NCBI GenBank assembly: GCA_008107755.1
Contig: VIRH01000093.1
Coordinates: forward strand, 1 to 64,000
Source: Rhodobacterales bacterium
Lineage (GTDB): Bacteria; Pseudomonadota; Alphaproteobacteria; Rhizobiales; Stappiaceae
Length of the DNA stretch: 64,000 bases
Direction of reading: 5' to 3'
Position numbers and translations under genes: made by a program. This document shows positions 22,317 to 32,653 of this stretch, one piece after another. A model generated the notes under the pieces. The model did no database searches. It was not told the origin of the DNA and saw only the letters and a list, made by a program, of their open reading frames with translations. Each line of letters opens with the position of its first letter. The stretch's first letter is position 1.

Positions 22317-23210
22317 GTGACCGCACAATCCGAGCTTTTCGACCGCAGCCTTCTGATGCGCCACCGGCAGAGAGCCCTGCAGGCAGCCAAACCGGGTGCC
22401 GATTTCCTGCTGCAGAGCGTCGCCGGCGACCTCGAAGACCGGCTTCGTCTGGTCAAGCGTTCGTTCAAGGCGGCAGTCGATCTCGGCGGGCACACCGGGC
22501 ATGTCTCCCGGGCGGTTCTGGAATCCGGCGCCGCCGAGCATATCGTCAGGGCGGATCTCTTTGTCGCCGACCCGAACCTGCCGCCTCCCGACCTCGTCTG
22601 CGACGACGCGCTGCTGCCGTTTCGCGACGGATCGCTCGATCTGGTCGTCTCCGCGCTGAGCCTCCAGTTCGTCAACGACCTGCCTGGAAGCCTGATCCAG
22701 ATCCGGCGGACGCTGGTCCCCGACGGTCTTTTCCTGGCAACGCTGCCGGGAGCTGGGACGCTCACGGAACTTCGCGACAGCCTGACCCGGGCGGAACTCG
22801 AGATAACGGGTGGCGCAGCCGCGCGGGTTCTGCCCTTCGCCGATACGCGTGATCTGGGCGGCCTGCTCCAACGCGCCGGTTTCGCGTTGCCGGTGACGGA
22901 CCTCGACACATTGACCGTTCGCTATGACAGCATGTTCGCCCTTCTGGCGGACCTGAAGGCGATGGGCGCCACATCGGTTTTGAAAGAGCGCGCGCCGACA
23001 CCGCTCACGCGGCAGATCCTTTTGCGTGCGGCCGAGCTTTATGCGGAAAACCATTCCGACCCGGACGGACGCATCCGCGCGACCTTCGCCATGGTGACGC
23101 TGCTCGGCTGGTCTCCGGACGAAAGCCAGCAAAAGCCCCTTCGCCCGGGCTCGGCGAAAACACGGCTGGCCGATGCTCTCGGCGTAGCTGAACGGAAACT
23201 GGATGAATAA
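22317..23210 (+). CDS. SAM-dependent methyltransferase/hydroxylase-like protein (NDUFAF5/BioC-like)
   Basis: 297 aa from a GTG start (22317); a GTG at 22281 is an alternative. The methyltransferase fold is recognisable (AVDLGGHTGHVSRAVL, then SLDLVVSALSLQFVNDLPGSL). FDRSLLMRHRQRAL near the N-terminus is typical of alphaproteobacterial relatives of mitochondrial complex I assembly factor NDUFAF5. A complex-I-related role is inference from homology. Confidence 0.8.
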   Translation: MTAQSELFDRSLLMRHRQRALQAAKPGADFLLQSVAGDLEDRLRLVKRSFKAAVDLGGHTGHVSRAVLESGAAEHIVRADLFVADPNLPPPDLVCDDALLPFRDGSLDLVVSALSLQFVNDLPGSLIQIRRTLVPDGLFLATLPGAGTLTELRDSLTRAELEITGGAAARVLPFADTRDLGGLLQRAGFALPVTDLDTLTVRYDSMFALLADLKAMGATSVLKERAPTPLTRQILLRAAELYAENHSDPDGRIRATFAMVTLLGWSPDESQQKPLRPGSAKTRLADALGVAERKLDE

Positions 23211-23244
23211 AGTCCGGGTCGGCGCCTGAGCGCCCCTGCGTCGA

Positions 23245-23478
23245 TCAGCCTGAAATGACGGACTGCATCATGCTGACGACCTTGCCGAAGACATCGTCGC
23301 GCAGTTGCTCTCCGATGGCAGCGATCGTCACGATTAGTGTGACGGCAATAAGCGCTACGATCAGGCCATACTCAATTGTGGTGGCGCCTTTTTCATCCCG
23401 GACGAAAGCCCGCAGAAGCGGCGAGAAACGGTTACTTTGCAAAAACTTGATCAAATCGCCCACTCCAGCATGCGCCAT
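23245..23478 (-). CDS. Flp-type class IVb pilin
   Basis: 77 aa. The prepilin motif is clear: DEKGATTIEYGLIVALIAV, with cleavage expected after the Gly and Glu at +5, then one hydrophobic helix. No tad/cpa assembly genes are nearby, so this is an orphan pilin that would depend on a Tad system elsewhere. Confidence 0.9.
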   Translation of the reverse strand: MAHAGVGDLIKFLQSNRFSPLLRAFVRDEKGATTIEYGLIVALIAVTLIVTIAAIGEQLRDDVFGKVVSMMQSVISG

Positions 23479-23574
23479 ACGGCTCTCGGAAAGTACTCGT
23501 CCGGCCCCCTCTCAGTCACAACGCCCCGAGGGCGTATCGAAAGAATAAGTCGACAAGGCGCCAGAGACCCGCGG

Positions 23575-23976
23575 CTAGACCGCGTCCATCAGATGAGGGA
23601 TGAGCGGTTCATCCGCCGCTGGCATTGGATAATCCCTCAGCTTGCCTGACCGAACCCATTTCAGGGCCTGGTTCTCGCGTCCCTGCGGAACTCCCTCCCA
23701 CCTGCGACAGATGTAAAGTGGCATAAGAAGGTGAAAATCTTCATAGGAATGGCTGGCAAACGTGAGCGGTGCCAGACACGCTTCGTTAACCTCGATGCCC
23801 AGTTCCTCGTGCAATTCACGGATAAGGGTTTCTTCCGGGCGCTCGCCGGATTCGACCTTTCCGCCGGGAAATTCCCACAGTCCGGCCATGGATTTTCCTT
23901 CCGGCCGCTGTGCGAGCAGGATGCGCCCGTCGGTATCGACAAGGGCACAGGCAGCAACGAGTACGATCTTGGTCAT
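23575..23976 (-). CDS. mutT: 8-oxo-dGTP diphosphatase (Nudix)
   Basis: 133 aa. The complete Nudix box GX5EX7REUXEEXGU is visible (GGKVESGERPEETLIRELHE followed by ELGI). Sanitises oxidised nucleotides. Downstream of argJ, a pairing common in alphaproteobacteria. Confidence 0.93.
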   Translation of the reverse strand: MTKIVLVAACALVDTDGRILLAQRPEGKSMAGLWEFPGGKVESGERPEETLIRELHEELGIEVNEACLAPLTFASHSYEDFHLLMPLYICRRWEGVPQGRENQALKWVRSGKLRDYPMPAADEPLIPHLMDAV

Positions 23977-24062
23977 GAGTGGGTGTCCTGTTCCGGATCA
24001 CCCTGGAAACGGGTCATTAAGCAAACCTTGCAAGGAGCGTGCGAGCCGGCCGGCATTCGCCG

Positions 24063-25304
24063 TCAGCTCCGGTAATCGCCGTTGATCGCGACATATTCCT
24101 TGGTGAGATCACACGTCCAGATGCTGGCCTTGCCCTCGCCGAGACCGAGATCGACGCGGATGATGACGTCCTCTTCCTTCATCACCGCGGACGCTGCGTC
24201 CTCGCTGTAGCTGGGGTCCCGTTCGCCCTCGAAGGCGACCCTCACGTCACCGAACCAGATCGCAAGCCTGTCCCGATCGGCCGGCTCACCTGCCTTGCCC
24301 ACCGCCATGACGACACGGCCCCAGTTGGCGTCTTCGCCGGCAATGGCCGTCTTGACCAGCGGCGAATTGCCGATCGACAGGGCGATCTTCTTAGCCGATG
24401 CGTCGCTCTCCGCGCCCTCGACGCGAACCTCTATGAACTTGCGAGCCCCTTCACCGTCGCGAACGATCTGATGCGACAGGTCGACCATGACGTCTCCAAG
24501 CGCCGCGCGCAGCACCTCAAAGCGGGGATCATCGAGCGACTCGACCGCTTCCACGCCCCTTGCTTCCGCTGCGCCGGTCGCAAAAAGCAGAACCGTGTCG
24601 GAGGTCGAGGTGTCGCTGTCGACGGTGATGGCATTGAAGCTGCCGTCGGTTTCGCCACTCAGCATCGCCTGCAGCACCTGCGGGGCGATCGGCGCGTCCG
24701 TGAAGATGAAGGACAGCATGGTGGCCATGTCCGGCGCGATCATGCCGGCGCCCTTTGCGATGCCGTTGATGGAGACCGTAATGCCGTCGATCTCGACGCT
24801 TGCCGTCGCGACCTTGGGATAGGTGTCGGTGGTCATGATGGCTTTCGCGGCATCCAGCCAGCCGGCATTGCCCTGCCCGGCCTTCAGCTCCTCGACCACG
24901 CCCGAGAATTTTTCTGCCGGAAGCGACTCGCCGATCACGCCGGTGGACGCCAGAAAGATCTCGCCGTCCGAACACCCCATTGCCCCGGAGACGATCTGCG
25001 CGGACAGTTCGACCGCAGCCTTGCCCTTCTTTCCGGTAAAGGCGTTCGCGTTGCCGGAGTTGACGAGAAGCGCGCGTGCCTTGCCGCCCGGCACCCGCGC
25101 CTTGCACCAGTCCACCGGAGCAGACGAGCATTTGGAGCGAGTGAAGACGCCCGCGACCGCAGTTCCTTCCGAAACGGTCGCCAGCAGCACATCGGTGCGA
25201 CCCTTGTACTTGATTCCAGCCGAGGCGGTGGCGAATGCCACGCCCTCGATGTCCGGCATGTCCGGATAGGATTTCGGGGCAAGGGGAGATACGGTCATCG
25301 ACAT
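24063..25304 (-). CDS. argJ: Bifunctional glutamate N-acetyltransferase/amino-acid acetyltransferase
   Basis: 413 aa. Transfers acetyl from N-acetylornithine to glutamate, closing the arginine acetyl cycle. The self-cleavage site is visible in [12 protein letters not shown], where the Thr becomes the N-terminal nucleophile of the beta subunit. The ATG at 25304 ([11 protein letters not shown]) has GGAA upstream; the longer frame to 25538 runs through the downstream PPIase gene and is rejected. Confidence 0.95.
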   Translation of the reverse strand: MSMTVSPLAPKSYPDMPDIEGVAFATASAGIKYKGRTDVLLATVSEGTAVAGVFTRSKCSSAPVDWCKARVPGGKARALLVNSGNANAFTGKKGKAAVELSAQIVSGAMGCSDGEIFLASTGVIGESLPAEKFSGVVEELKAGQGNAGWLDAAKAIMTTDTYPKVATASVEIDGITVSINGIAKGAGMIAPDMATMLSFIFTDAPIAPQVLQAMLSGETDGSFNAITVDSDTSTSDTVLLFATGAAEARGVEAVESLDDPRFEVLRAALGDVMVDLSHQIVRDGEGARKFIEVRVEGAESDASAKKIALSIGNSPLVKTAIAGEDANWGRVVMAVGKAGEPADRDRLAIWFGDVRVAFEGERDPSYSEDAASAVMKEEDVIIRVDLGLGEGKASIWTCDLTKEYVAINGDYRS

Positions 25305-25400
25305 CGGTCTATTCCGGTGAGATTCAGATGGAACAGTCCCTAGCCAAAAGCGCGCTGCAAGCGCAAGTCCTTTCGAGCGTACCAGGCAACTGCTCATATG

Positions 25401-25433
25401 AAAAACCCGGCGGCACGGAGCCGCCGGGTTTTG
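25401..25433. terminator. Intrinsic terminator between the PPIase gene and argJ
   Basis: AAACCCGGCGGC (25403-25414) pairs with GCCGCCGGGTTT (25420-25431). On the minus strand it ends the PPIase message and is followed by a run of T. Confidence 0.85.
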
Positions 25434-25455
25434 AGTTTCAGGCTGCCGCAGGCGC

Positions 25456-26355
25456 TTATTCGCTTGCGGAACCGCTTTCCGAGCTGTCGCTGTCCTCGGC
25501 GGCAGCGCCGTCATCGGTGGCCGGCTCGGGGGCAGCATCGATAACCTCGATCGTCGTGTCGGCCTTCAGCTGCGCCATTTTTTCTTCATAGCGTTCGCGG
25601 AAGATCTGCTGGCGCAGGGTATCGGCAACCTCTTCCAGGGTGGGCTTTTCCTGGGCGCGCTTGTCTTCCAGCTTGATGACATGCCAGCCGAACTGGGTTT
25701 CCACCGGTTCCTTGGTGTAGGAGCCCGGCTCCAGTTCGAATACCGCATCCTCGAACGGCTTTACCATCTGGCCCTTCGTGAAGTAGCCGAGATCACCGCC
25801 ATTCGGGCCGGACGGACCCGTCGACTTTGTCTTCGCCAGTTCGGAGAAGTCGGCCCCTTCGTCCAGTTCCTTGATGATGGCCTCGGCTTCCGCCTTGTCC
25901 TTCACCAGGATATGACGGGCATTGATTTCGTCCTCGCCGACGTAGTCCCCGTACTCCTTGTCATAGGCCGCCTGGATGTCCTCGTCGGAAATCTCGCCAC
26001 CGAGCTTCTGCGTCAGATAGGCGTTGCGAAGGGCCTGGAGTTCGAGGAACTCGACCTGCCTCTTGAAATCCGGATCCTGGTCGAGCCCATCTTCCTTGGC
26101 CGCCTTGGCCAGAAGTTCCATGTCGACGACGGCATCGATCAGAAGCTGACGCCACTGGGCGGGCGGAAACCGCTGCAGCTGCTGGCCGAGATCCTTGGCC
26201 GCGAATGCAATATCGGCCTCCGTGATCTCCGCATCACCGACCTTTGCGACCACGTCGTCCGGTTCGGCGGCCGACAGGGAAGCAGATCCGAGCGTCAGGG
26301 CCAGAAGGGAAACGGCGACAGCCTGAGCCGGCCTGCGCATCGAAATTCGGAACAT
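25456..26355 (-). CDS. Periplasmic peptidyl-prolyl isomerase, parvulin type
   Basis: 299 aa. Signal peptide in residues 1-30 (cleavage near SLSA/AE). A SurA/PpiC-like helical N-domain follows, then a rotamase domain (about 160-265) with [20 protein letters not shown] and [12 protein letters not shown], and an acidic Ser-rich tail. ATG at 26355 with AAAGGA upstream. Divergent from secA, which fits assisting folding of exported proteins. Confidence 0.92.
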   Translation of the reverse strand: MFRISMRRPAQAVAVSLLALTLGSASLSAAEPDDVVAKVGDAEITEADIAFAAKDLGQQLQRFPPAQWRQLLIDAVVDMELLAKAAKEDGLDQDPDFKRQVEFLELQALRNAYLTQKLGGEISDEDIQAAYDKEYGDYVGEDEINARHILVKDKAEAEAIIKELDEGADFSELAKTKSTGPSGPNGGDLGYFTKGQMVKPFEDAVFELEPGSYTKEPVETQFGWHVIKLEDKRAQEKPTLEEVADTLRQQIFRERYEEKMAQLKADTTIEVIDAAPEPATDDGAAAEDSDSSESGSASE

Positions 26356-26624
26356 GAGAAGTCCTTTGCGTATAGGAACTGTTTCTATTCTTTCCCTCCA
26401 ACGGGAGGGCGTGGGTACATTGCCTATTCCAGCGACGTTGACAAGCATTGAGCCCCCTCTTATCTCTCGGGCGTCCCTGCTCATCGGGCGGGAAGGCATC
26501 ATTTCGGCCGCATTTGCCGGCCAGCGCGTTACGCTCGGTCGGCAACGTGTACACCAATTGAGACGATTTCATGGGCGGGCGCCAGATTGCCATTCGACGC
26601 CGCCAGTAAAGGAAGGACCGCCAC

Positions 26625-29393
26625 ATGGCTGGCCTTGGCGCCTTAGCACGTAAGATCTTCGGGTCCGCAAACGACAGGAAGATCAAGACTTTCGGGGGGA
26701 AGGTCGATCAGATCAACGCTCTTGAAGAAGAAACCAGGGCTCTGTCTGACGAGGCGCTTCGCGCCAGGACAGCCGAATTCCGCCAGCAGCTGAAAGATGG
26801 CGCGAGCGTAGATGACCTTCTGGTTCCCGCCTTCGCGACGGTACGCGAGGCAGCCCGCCGCGCCCTAGGCCAGCGGCATTACGACGTCCAGCTCATCGGC
26901 GGCATGGTTCTCAACTCCGGTCAGATCGCTGAAATGCGTACCGGTGAAGGCAAGACCCTGGTCGCAACCGCGCCGGTCTACCTCAACGCATTGACCGGCA
27001 AGGGCGTCCATGTCGTCACGGTCAACGACTATCTGGCGCAGCGCGACAGCGACTGGATGGGGCAGGTCTATCGCTTCCTCGGCCTTACGACCGGATGCAT
27101 CGTCCATGGCTTGTCCGACGAAGAACGCCGCGCCGCATATGCCGCCGACGTGACCTACGGCACCAACAACGAATTCGGCTTCGATTATCTTCGTGACAAT
27201 ATGAAGCACGACCGCGAGTCCATGGTTCAGCGCGGCCATGCCTATGCCATCGTCGATGAAGTCGACAGCATCCTGGTCGATGAAGCGCGGACGCCGCTGA
27301 TCATTTCCGGTCCGCTGGAAGACCGGTCCGAGTTCTACAACACGGTCGACACGTTCATTCCTCACCTGACCGAGGAAGACTACGAGCTCGACGAAAAGCA
27401 GCGCTCGACCTCCTTCACCGAAGCGGGCAACGAGAAGCTGGAAAGACTGCTCGCCGAGGCAGGCCTCCTGAAGGGAGACTCGCTTTACGATGTCGAGAAT
27501 GTCTCCGTCGTGCATCACCTGCAGCAGGCCCTGAAGGCCCACAAGCTGTTCCAGCGCGACAAGGACTACATTGTACGCAACGACGAAGTGGTCATCATCG
27601 ACGAATTCACGGGCCGCATGATGCCGGGTCGCCGGTTCTCCGAAGGTCTCCACCAGGCCCTCGAGGCGCGCGAGAAGGTGCGGATCCAGCCGGAAAACCA
27701 GACACTGGCGTCGATCACCTTCCAAAACTACTTCCGCATGTATGGCAAGCTGGCCGGCATGACCGGTACCGCCTCCACGGAAGCGGACGAATTCGCCGAC
27801 ATCTACTCTCTGGAAGTCGTCGAGATCCCGACAAACGTGCCCGTACAGCGCAAGGATGACGACGACGAGGTCTACCGGACCGTTCAGGAAAAGTTCAACG
27901 CCATCGTCAAGCTGATCGACGACTGCAAGGAGCGCGGCCAGCCCATCCTGGTCGGCACGACCTCGATCGAAAAATCGGAACTGCTGGCGGATATGCTCAA
28001 GCAGCACGGCTACAAGCAGATCGATCTCAGCGATCCCAAGGCCTTCGCCGCCGCACAGAAGAAGAATGACGGCAAGTCGAAGATCTTCGCCGTTCTGAAC
28101 GCGCGCTACCACGAACAGGAAGCCTTCATCGTTTCCCAGGCCGGTCTGCCCGGCGCCGTGACCATCGCCACCAACATGGCCGGCCGCGGTACCGACATTC
28201 AGTTGGGCGGCAACGCCGACATGCAGATCCAGATGGAACTGGAGGACATGCCGGAAGGCGAGGAACGCAGCGCGAAGGAAGCCGCGATCCGCGCCGAAGT
28301 CGAGGAACTCAAGCAGAAGGCACTGGCTGCCGGCGGTCTTTACGTGATCGGCACCGAGCGCCACGAAAGCCGCCGTATCGACAACCAGCTTCGAGGCCGC
28401 TCCGGCCGTCAGGGCGACCCCGGCCATTCCAAGTTCTTCCTGTCCCTGCAGGACGACCTGATGCGCATCTTCGGCTCCGAGCGCATGGATTCCATGTTGC
28501 AGAAGCTTGGGCTGGAAGAAGGCGAAGCCATCATCCATCCGTGGATCAACAGGGCTCTGGAAAAGGCGCAGCAGAAGGTCGAATCCCGAAACTTCGACAT
28601 CCGAAAGAACCTGCTGAAGTTCGATGACGTGATGAACGACCAGCGCAAGGTGGTCTTCGATCAGCGTATCGAACTGATGGACAGCGATGCCATTCAGGAA
28701 GCCGTGGCCGACATGCGCCACGACGTCATCGAGGACCTGGTTTCGAGCCACATTCCCGAGCGCGCCTATCCCGAACAGTGGGACACCGAAGGCCTGCAGC
28801 AGGAAGTTCGCAAGTACCTCAACCTCGATGTACCGGTTCAGGAATGGGCCGACGAGGAAGGGATCGCGGACGAAGAGGTCAAGGGCCGCCTGCATCGTGC
28901 CGCAGACGAGGCGATGGCGCAGAAGGTCGCGAAATACTCGCCGTCCGTCATGCGTCAGGTCGAAAAGGCAGTCCTTCTGCAGACGCTCGACAACCTCTGG
29001 CGTGAGCATCTGGCGAACCTCGATCACCTTCGGTCCGTCATCGGTTTCCGCGGCTACGCCCAGCGCGATCCGCTGCAGGAATACAAGACCGAAGCCTTCA
29101 CGCTGTTCGAAGCCATGCTGACGCAGCTGCGCCAGATGACCACCGCGCAGCTCCTGCGGGTCGAACTGGTGACCGAGCAGCCGCCGCAGATGCCGGACGA
29201 GCCGGAAATGCATGCCCACCACATCGATCCGCTGACCGGCGAGGACGAGATGGCCATGGCGGATGCGCAACTGGCCGCAAGCGCGCAGCGCGACCCCAAC
29301 GATCCCTCGACCTGGGGCAAGGTCGGCCGCAACGAGCTCTGCCCATGCGGATCAGGCAAGAAATTCAAGCATTGCCACGGGGTTCTGGTCTGA
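26625..29393 (+). CDS. secA: Protein translocase ATPase SecA
   Basis: 922 aa. Motor of the Sec general secretion pathway. Walker A is MRTGEGKT, with the [15 protein letters not shown]-like box, the helicase core and the C-terminal SecB/zinc-binding tail [17 protein letters not shown]. Good AAGGA upstream. The 801-aa frame on the opposite strand is a shadow. Confidence 0.98.
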   Translation: MAGLGALARKIFGSANDRKIKTFGGKVDQINALEEETRALSDEALRARTAEFRQQLKDGASVDDLLVPAFATVREAARRALGQRHYDVQLIGGMVLNSGQIAEMRTGEGKTLVATAPVYLNALTGKGVHVVTVNDYLAQRDSDWMGQVYRFLGLTTGCIVHGLSDEERRAAYAADVTYGTNNEFGFDYLRDNMKHDRESMVQRGHAYAIVDEVDSILVDEARTPLIISGPLEDRSEFYNTVDTFIPHLTEEDYELDEKQRSTSFTEAGNEKLERLLAEAGLLKGDSLYDVENVSVVHHLQQALKAHKLFQRDKDYIVRNDEVVIIDEFTGRMMPGRRFSEGLHQALEAREKVRIQPENQTLASITFQNYFRMYGKLAGMTGTASTEADEFADIYSLEVVEIPTNVPVQRKDDDDEVYRTVQEKFNAIVKLIDDCKERGQPILVGTTSIEKSELLADMLKQHGYKQIDLSDPKAFAAAQKKNDGKSKIFAVLNARYHEQEAFIVSQAGLPGAVTIATNMAGRGTDIQLGGNADMQIQMELEDMPEGEERSAKEAAIRAEVEELKQKALAAGGLYVIGTERHESRRIDNQLRGRSGRQGDPGHSKFFLSLQDDLMRIFGSERMDSMLQKLGLEEGEAIIHPWINRALEKAQQKVESRNFDIRKNLLKFDDVMNDQRKVVFDQRIELMDSDAIQEAVADMRHDVIEDLVSSHIPERAYPEQWDTEGLQQEVRKYLNLDVPVQEWADEEGIADEEVKGRLHRAADEAMAQKVAKYSPSVMRQVEKAVLLQTLDNLWREHLANLDHLRSVIGFRGYAQRDPLQEYKTEAFTLFEAMLTQLRQMTTAQLLRVELVTEQPPQMPDEPEMHAHHIDPLTGEDEMAMADAQLAASAQRDPNDPSTWGKVGRNELCPCGSGKKFKHCHGVLV

Positions 29394-29432
29394 CGCCGGG
29401 TACGTCTGATCCGTGACACCACTGACGATATT

Positions 29433-29468
29433 GAACCCGGCGCCTCCAGCAGGCGCCGGGTTTGTCTT
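29433..29468 (+). terminator. Intrinsic terminator of secA
   Basis: AACCCGGCGCCT (29434-29445) pairs with AGGCGCCGGGTT (29451-29462), followed by TTGTCTTGTT. Confidence 0.85.
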
Positions 29469-29593
29469 GTTCTGCCGACAAGCGGGCAGAGACCGGCAGC
29501 GCATGTTATTTTCGCGGACGACGCAGCCATGGGCTGGTGTTTTCGTTTCGTTTCCGGCAGTTTGCCGCCAGAAACGAACCAGACCGATAGTCC

Positions 29594-30628
29594 ATGCAGC
29601 CAAATAAACCGTCCCAGATATATGTAGACCGGCGAAAGACCTCACGTCCCGCGGCGCCTCTCGTCAGCCTTGTCGTCCCCGTCTACAATGAGGAAGCGGT
29701 TATCGACCACTTTCTGGAGGCCACCCGCCCAGTCCTGGAAAGCACGGGGCTTGCGTTCGAATATATCTTCATCGACGACGGCAGCCGTGACCGGACGGCG
29801 GACATTCTGGCTACAGCGCTGGAGAACGGCTTGCCGGGGCGACTTCTCGGCCTTTCCCGAAATTTCGGCAAGGAAGCGGCGCTGTCGGCCGGTCTCGACG
29901 CGGTGCGGGGCGATCTCGCAATCATCATCGACGCCGACCTGCAGGATCCGCCGGAGCTGATCATCGGCATGATGGACGGCTGGCGCGCAGGCTACGATGT
30001 CGTCTACGGCGTCAGGGTCGACCGTTCCTCCGACACGCTGATGAAACGCTCGACCGCCGGCATGTTCTACCGGCTGTTCAACAGGCTGGCCAACATCGAC
30101 ATGCCCGCCAATGCGGGCGATTTCCGCCTGATCGATCGGGCCGTCATCGATGCGCTGCTGAAGCTGCCCGAACGCAACCGCTTCATGAAGGGTCTTTTTG
30201 CCTGGGTTGGCTTTCCCGCCATGGCGGTGCCCTATGAACGGCCGCCGCGCAAGGCGGGAACCGGCAAGTTCAACTACTGGAAGCTCTGGAATTTCGCGCT
30301 GGACGGACTGACCGGGTTCACCACTCTTCCGTTGCGCGTCTGGTTCTACGGCGGCGCGCTGATCGCCTTTGCCGCCTTTGCCTATGCGCTTTACCTCACC
30401 CTGCGCGTGCTGTTCTACGGTGTCGACTGGCCGGGCTATGCGTCGCTGATGGTCGCGCTTCTGTTTTTCTCCGGCATTCAGCTTCTCTCCATCGGCATGA
30501 TCGGCGAATATGTCTCCCGCCTCTTCGGTGAAGCCAAACAGCGTCCGGTCTATATCCTGCAGGACGTCATCGAAGGTGCCCCGCCGCTTGACGCAAAAAC
30601 ATCACCCACGGTCGCCGATGGCGAGTGA
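29594..30628 (+). CDS. Family 2 glycosyltransferase (GtrB/DPM1-like)
   Basis: 344 aa. A GT-A domain with VPVYNEE and the metal-binding IDADLQDPPE is followed by two C-terminal membrane segments (about residues 250-272 and 283-308). Such enzymes put a sugar on undecaprenyl phosphate. The next two genes, GtrA-like and GT39, complete a lipid-linked sugar transfer set. Its end overlaps the start of the next gene by 11 bp. Confidence 0.92.
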   Translation: MQPNKPSQIYVDRRKTSRPAAPLVSLVVPVYNEEAVIDHFLEATRPVLESTGLAFEYIFIDDGSRDRTADILATALENGLPGRLLGLSRNFGKEAALSAGLDAVRGDLAIIIDADLQDPPELIIGMMDGWRAGYDVVYGVRVDRSSDTLMKRSTAGMFYRLFNRLANIDMPANAGDFRLIDRAVIDALLKLPERNRFMKGLFAWVGFPAMAVPYERPPRKAGTGKFNYWKLWNFALDGLTGFTTLPLRVWFYGGALIAFAAFAYALYLTLRVLFYGVDWPGYASLMVALLFFSGIQLLSIGMIGEYVSRLFGEAKQRPVYILQDVIEGAPPLDAKTSPTVADGE

Positions 30629-31049
30629 GGCCCGTTACCACCGACTGAAGACCGAAACCGCGTCGGCCGGAAAGTTCGCGATCGTCGGCATCCTGGCAAC
30701 GCTCACCCACGCCGCCGTCGCCGGAGGCCTGTTGCAAAGCGGAGCCTTGCCGCCACTCGCTTCGAATCTCTGCGGGTATCTCGTCGCGTTCTGGGTGTCC
30801 TTTTCCGGCCACTATTACTGGAGCTTCTCGCATCTGCGCCGGGACGGCACGGCGCTGAGAACCATCCTGAAGTTCCTGATCGTTTCCATATCCGGGTTCC
30901 TGCTCAATTCGACCATCCTCACCCTGTGGCTGATGCTGACGCCCTGGCCGGAAATGGCCGGGCTTATGTTCTCCATCGCGATCGTGCCTGCCCTGACCTT
31001 TCTGGCAGCGCGGCTCTGGGTGTTTTCCCATCCTCCCGCAGAGACCTGA
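30618..31049 (+). CDS. GtrA family membrane protein (putative lipid-linked sugar flippase)
   Basis: 143 aa with four predicted membrane helices, as in GtrA/DPMS3-like proteins thought to flip undecaprenyl-phosphate sugars. The start at 30618 lies inside the end of the glycosyltransferase gene, implying coupling. Confidence 0.88.
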   Translation: MASEARYHRLKTETASAGKFAIVGILATLTHAAVAGGLLQSGALPPLASNLCGYLVAFWVSFSGHYYWSFSHLRRDGTALRTILKFLIVSISGFLLNSTILTLWLMLTPWPEMAGLMFSIAIVPALTFLAARLWVFSHPPAET

Positions 31050-31070
31050 GACCGAAAGGCCACCTGCAAG

Positions 31071-32576
31071 ATGACCGCACCGCGCGCCGCCCTCTGGTAT
31101 GTCGGCATTGTCTGCCTGCTTTATGCGCTGGTTCCGACGCTGACCTTCCCCGGCCCGCCTCTCGACGTGGTGGAGGGCTTTGCCTGGGGGCGCGAACTCC
31201 AGCTCGGATACACCAAGCACCCGCCCATGAGCGCCTGGCTGCTGGAAGCGAGCTATCATCTCACCGGCGGGCATTATTTCGGCGGCTACTGGCTCAGCGC
31301 TCTCAGCGCGGCAGCCGGATATGTCTTCATCTGGCGACTGGCCCGGCGTCTCGGCCTGTCGGATTGGCAGGCTTTCTGGGCCATCGTCCTGACCAGCGTG
31401 ACATTCTACTTCACGCTGCCGATGCCGGAGTTCAATCCCAATATCCTGCAGATTCCCGTCTGGGCGGGCATGATGCTTTTCTTCCACCGCGCGCTGGAAA
31501 AGGGACGCTGGTTCGACTGGCTCGCACTCGGTCTGCTCGCAGCCTTCGGGCTCTATACGAAGTATTTCGTCCTGCTTCTGATCGGCGCCATCGGGCTTTA
31601 CACACTGGTCTTCGCCGATGCCCGCCGCCACATTCGGACGCTTGGCCCGTGGCTGACGATGGTCGTCTGCGCCGCACTCATGCTGCCCCACATCGGCTGG
31701 CTGCTTGAGACGGACTTCCTGACGCTGCAATATGCCGCCAGCCGCAGCAAACCCGCTGAGACGCTTGTCGATCACATCGTCAACCCGCTAGCCTTCCTCG
31801 TCGCCCAGATAGGCAATCACGCGGCCCTCTTTCTGGTCGTCATTGCGGGCCTTGGCTGGACGGGCGTGCGAACCTTCCGATCACGCCGCTCCGTCGAAGC
31901 GTCCCCCACGGACCGCACCGCAGATCGCTTCCTGCTGTGGTTCGCCTTCGTGCCGCTCGGTGTCGTGCTTCTGGCCTCGGCCGCCACCGGCAACGAGTTC
32001 GAGCATATGTGGGGAACACCCCTCTTCGTGCTCTCCGGCATCGCCGCCGTTCGGTATCTGGCCTTGCCGTCGCTCTGGCCACACCCGAAGCGCGCCCTTG
32101 GCACGGCTATCGCCGTCCAGTGCATCTTTCTGGGTGTCATTTTCGGCCAGGGGGTTCTGGAGCCCTACTGGAAGGCCAAGGCGACACGGATACATTATCC
32201 CGCCGGCCCAATCGCCGACGAGCTCGCAGCGATCTGGAAAGCGCGCATGGGCACCGACCTTGCCTATGTCGCCGGCGACATGTGGTCGGCTGCCAACGTG
32301 ACGCTCCACGGACCGGGCCGTCCCTCGATGTTCTATCTCCACGATCGGGTTCTGAGCCCGTGGATCGATTTCGACGACGTTCAGGCCAGGGGTGTGATGA
32401 TCGTCTGGCGCGGCGACAGCGACAGGCCGATCCCCGAGATCCTCGACTACTATCCGGAAGCCGTCAGGGAGGGACACAAGTCCTTTGCCTACCTCGCGCC
32501 GGGAAAGATGCCGGCCGCCATGGTCAACTGGCTCATCATTCCTCCGGGCAGCGTCGCGGGCAAGCCCGCGAACTAG
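31071..32576 (+). CDS. Family 39 glycosyltransferase (ArnT/PMT_2-like)
   Basis: 501 aa with about ten membrane helices. The acidic first loop (PPLDVVEGFAWGRE) and YTKHPPMSAWLLEA match the PMT_2/ArnT family, which takes a sugar from undecaprenyl phosphate on the periplasmic side and gives it to lipid A or another acceptor. Third gene of a GT2-GtrA-GT39 operon. The acceptor is unknown. Confidence 0.9.
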   Translation: MTAPRAALWYVGIVCLLYALVPTLTFPGPPLDVVEGFAWGRELQLGYTKHPPMSAWLLEASYHLTGGHYFGGYWLSALSAAAGYVFIWRLARRLGLSDWQAFWAIVLTSVTFYFTLPMPEFNPNILQIPVWAGMMLFFHRALEKGRWFDWLALGLLAAFGLYTKYFVLLLIGAIGLYTLVFADARRHIRTLGPWLTMVVCAALMLPHIGWLLETDFLTLQYAASRSKPAETLVDHIVNPLAFLVAQIGNHAALFLVVIAGLGWTGVRTFRSRRSVEASPTDRTADRFLLWFAFVPLGVVLLASAATGNEFEHMWGTPLFVLSGIAAVRYLALPSLWPHPKRALGTAIAVQCIFLGVIFGQGVLEPYWKAKATRIHYPAGPIADELAAIWKARMGTDLAYVAGDMWSAANVTLHGPGRPSMFYLHDRVLSPWIDFDDVQARGVMIVWRGDSDRPIPEILDYYPEAVREGHKSFAYLAPGKMPAAMVNWLIIPPGSVAGKPAN

Positions 32577-32653
32577 ATGGATTTGTCTTCTGCAAGACCT
32601 CTTCCCGAAGGCTCCCGCTGGCATCCGGCAAAAAAGATAACTACCTTGGCGCC

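Noticed and set aside
26865-29270. 801-aa open frame opposite secA
   Set aside because: Shadow of the complete secA gene; no ribosome binding site or domain.
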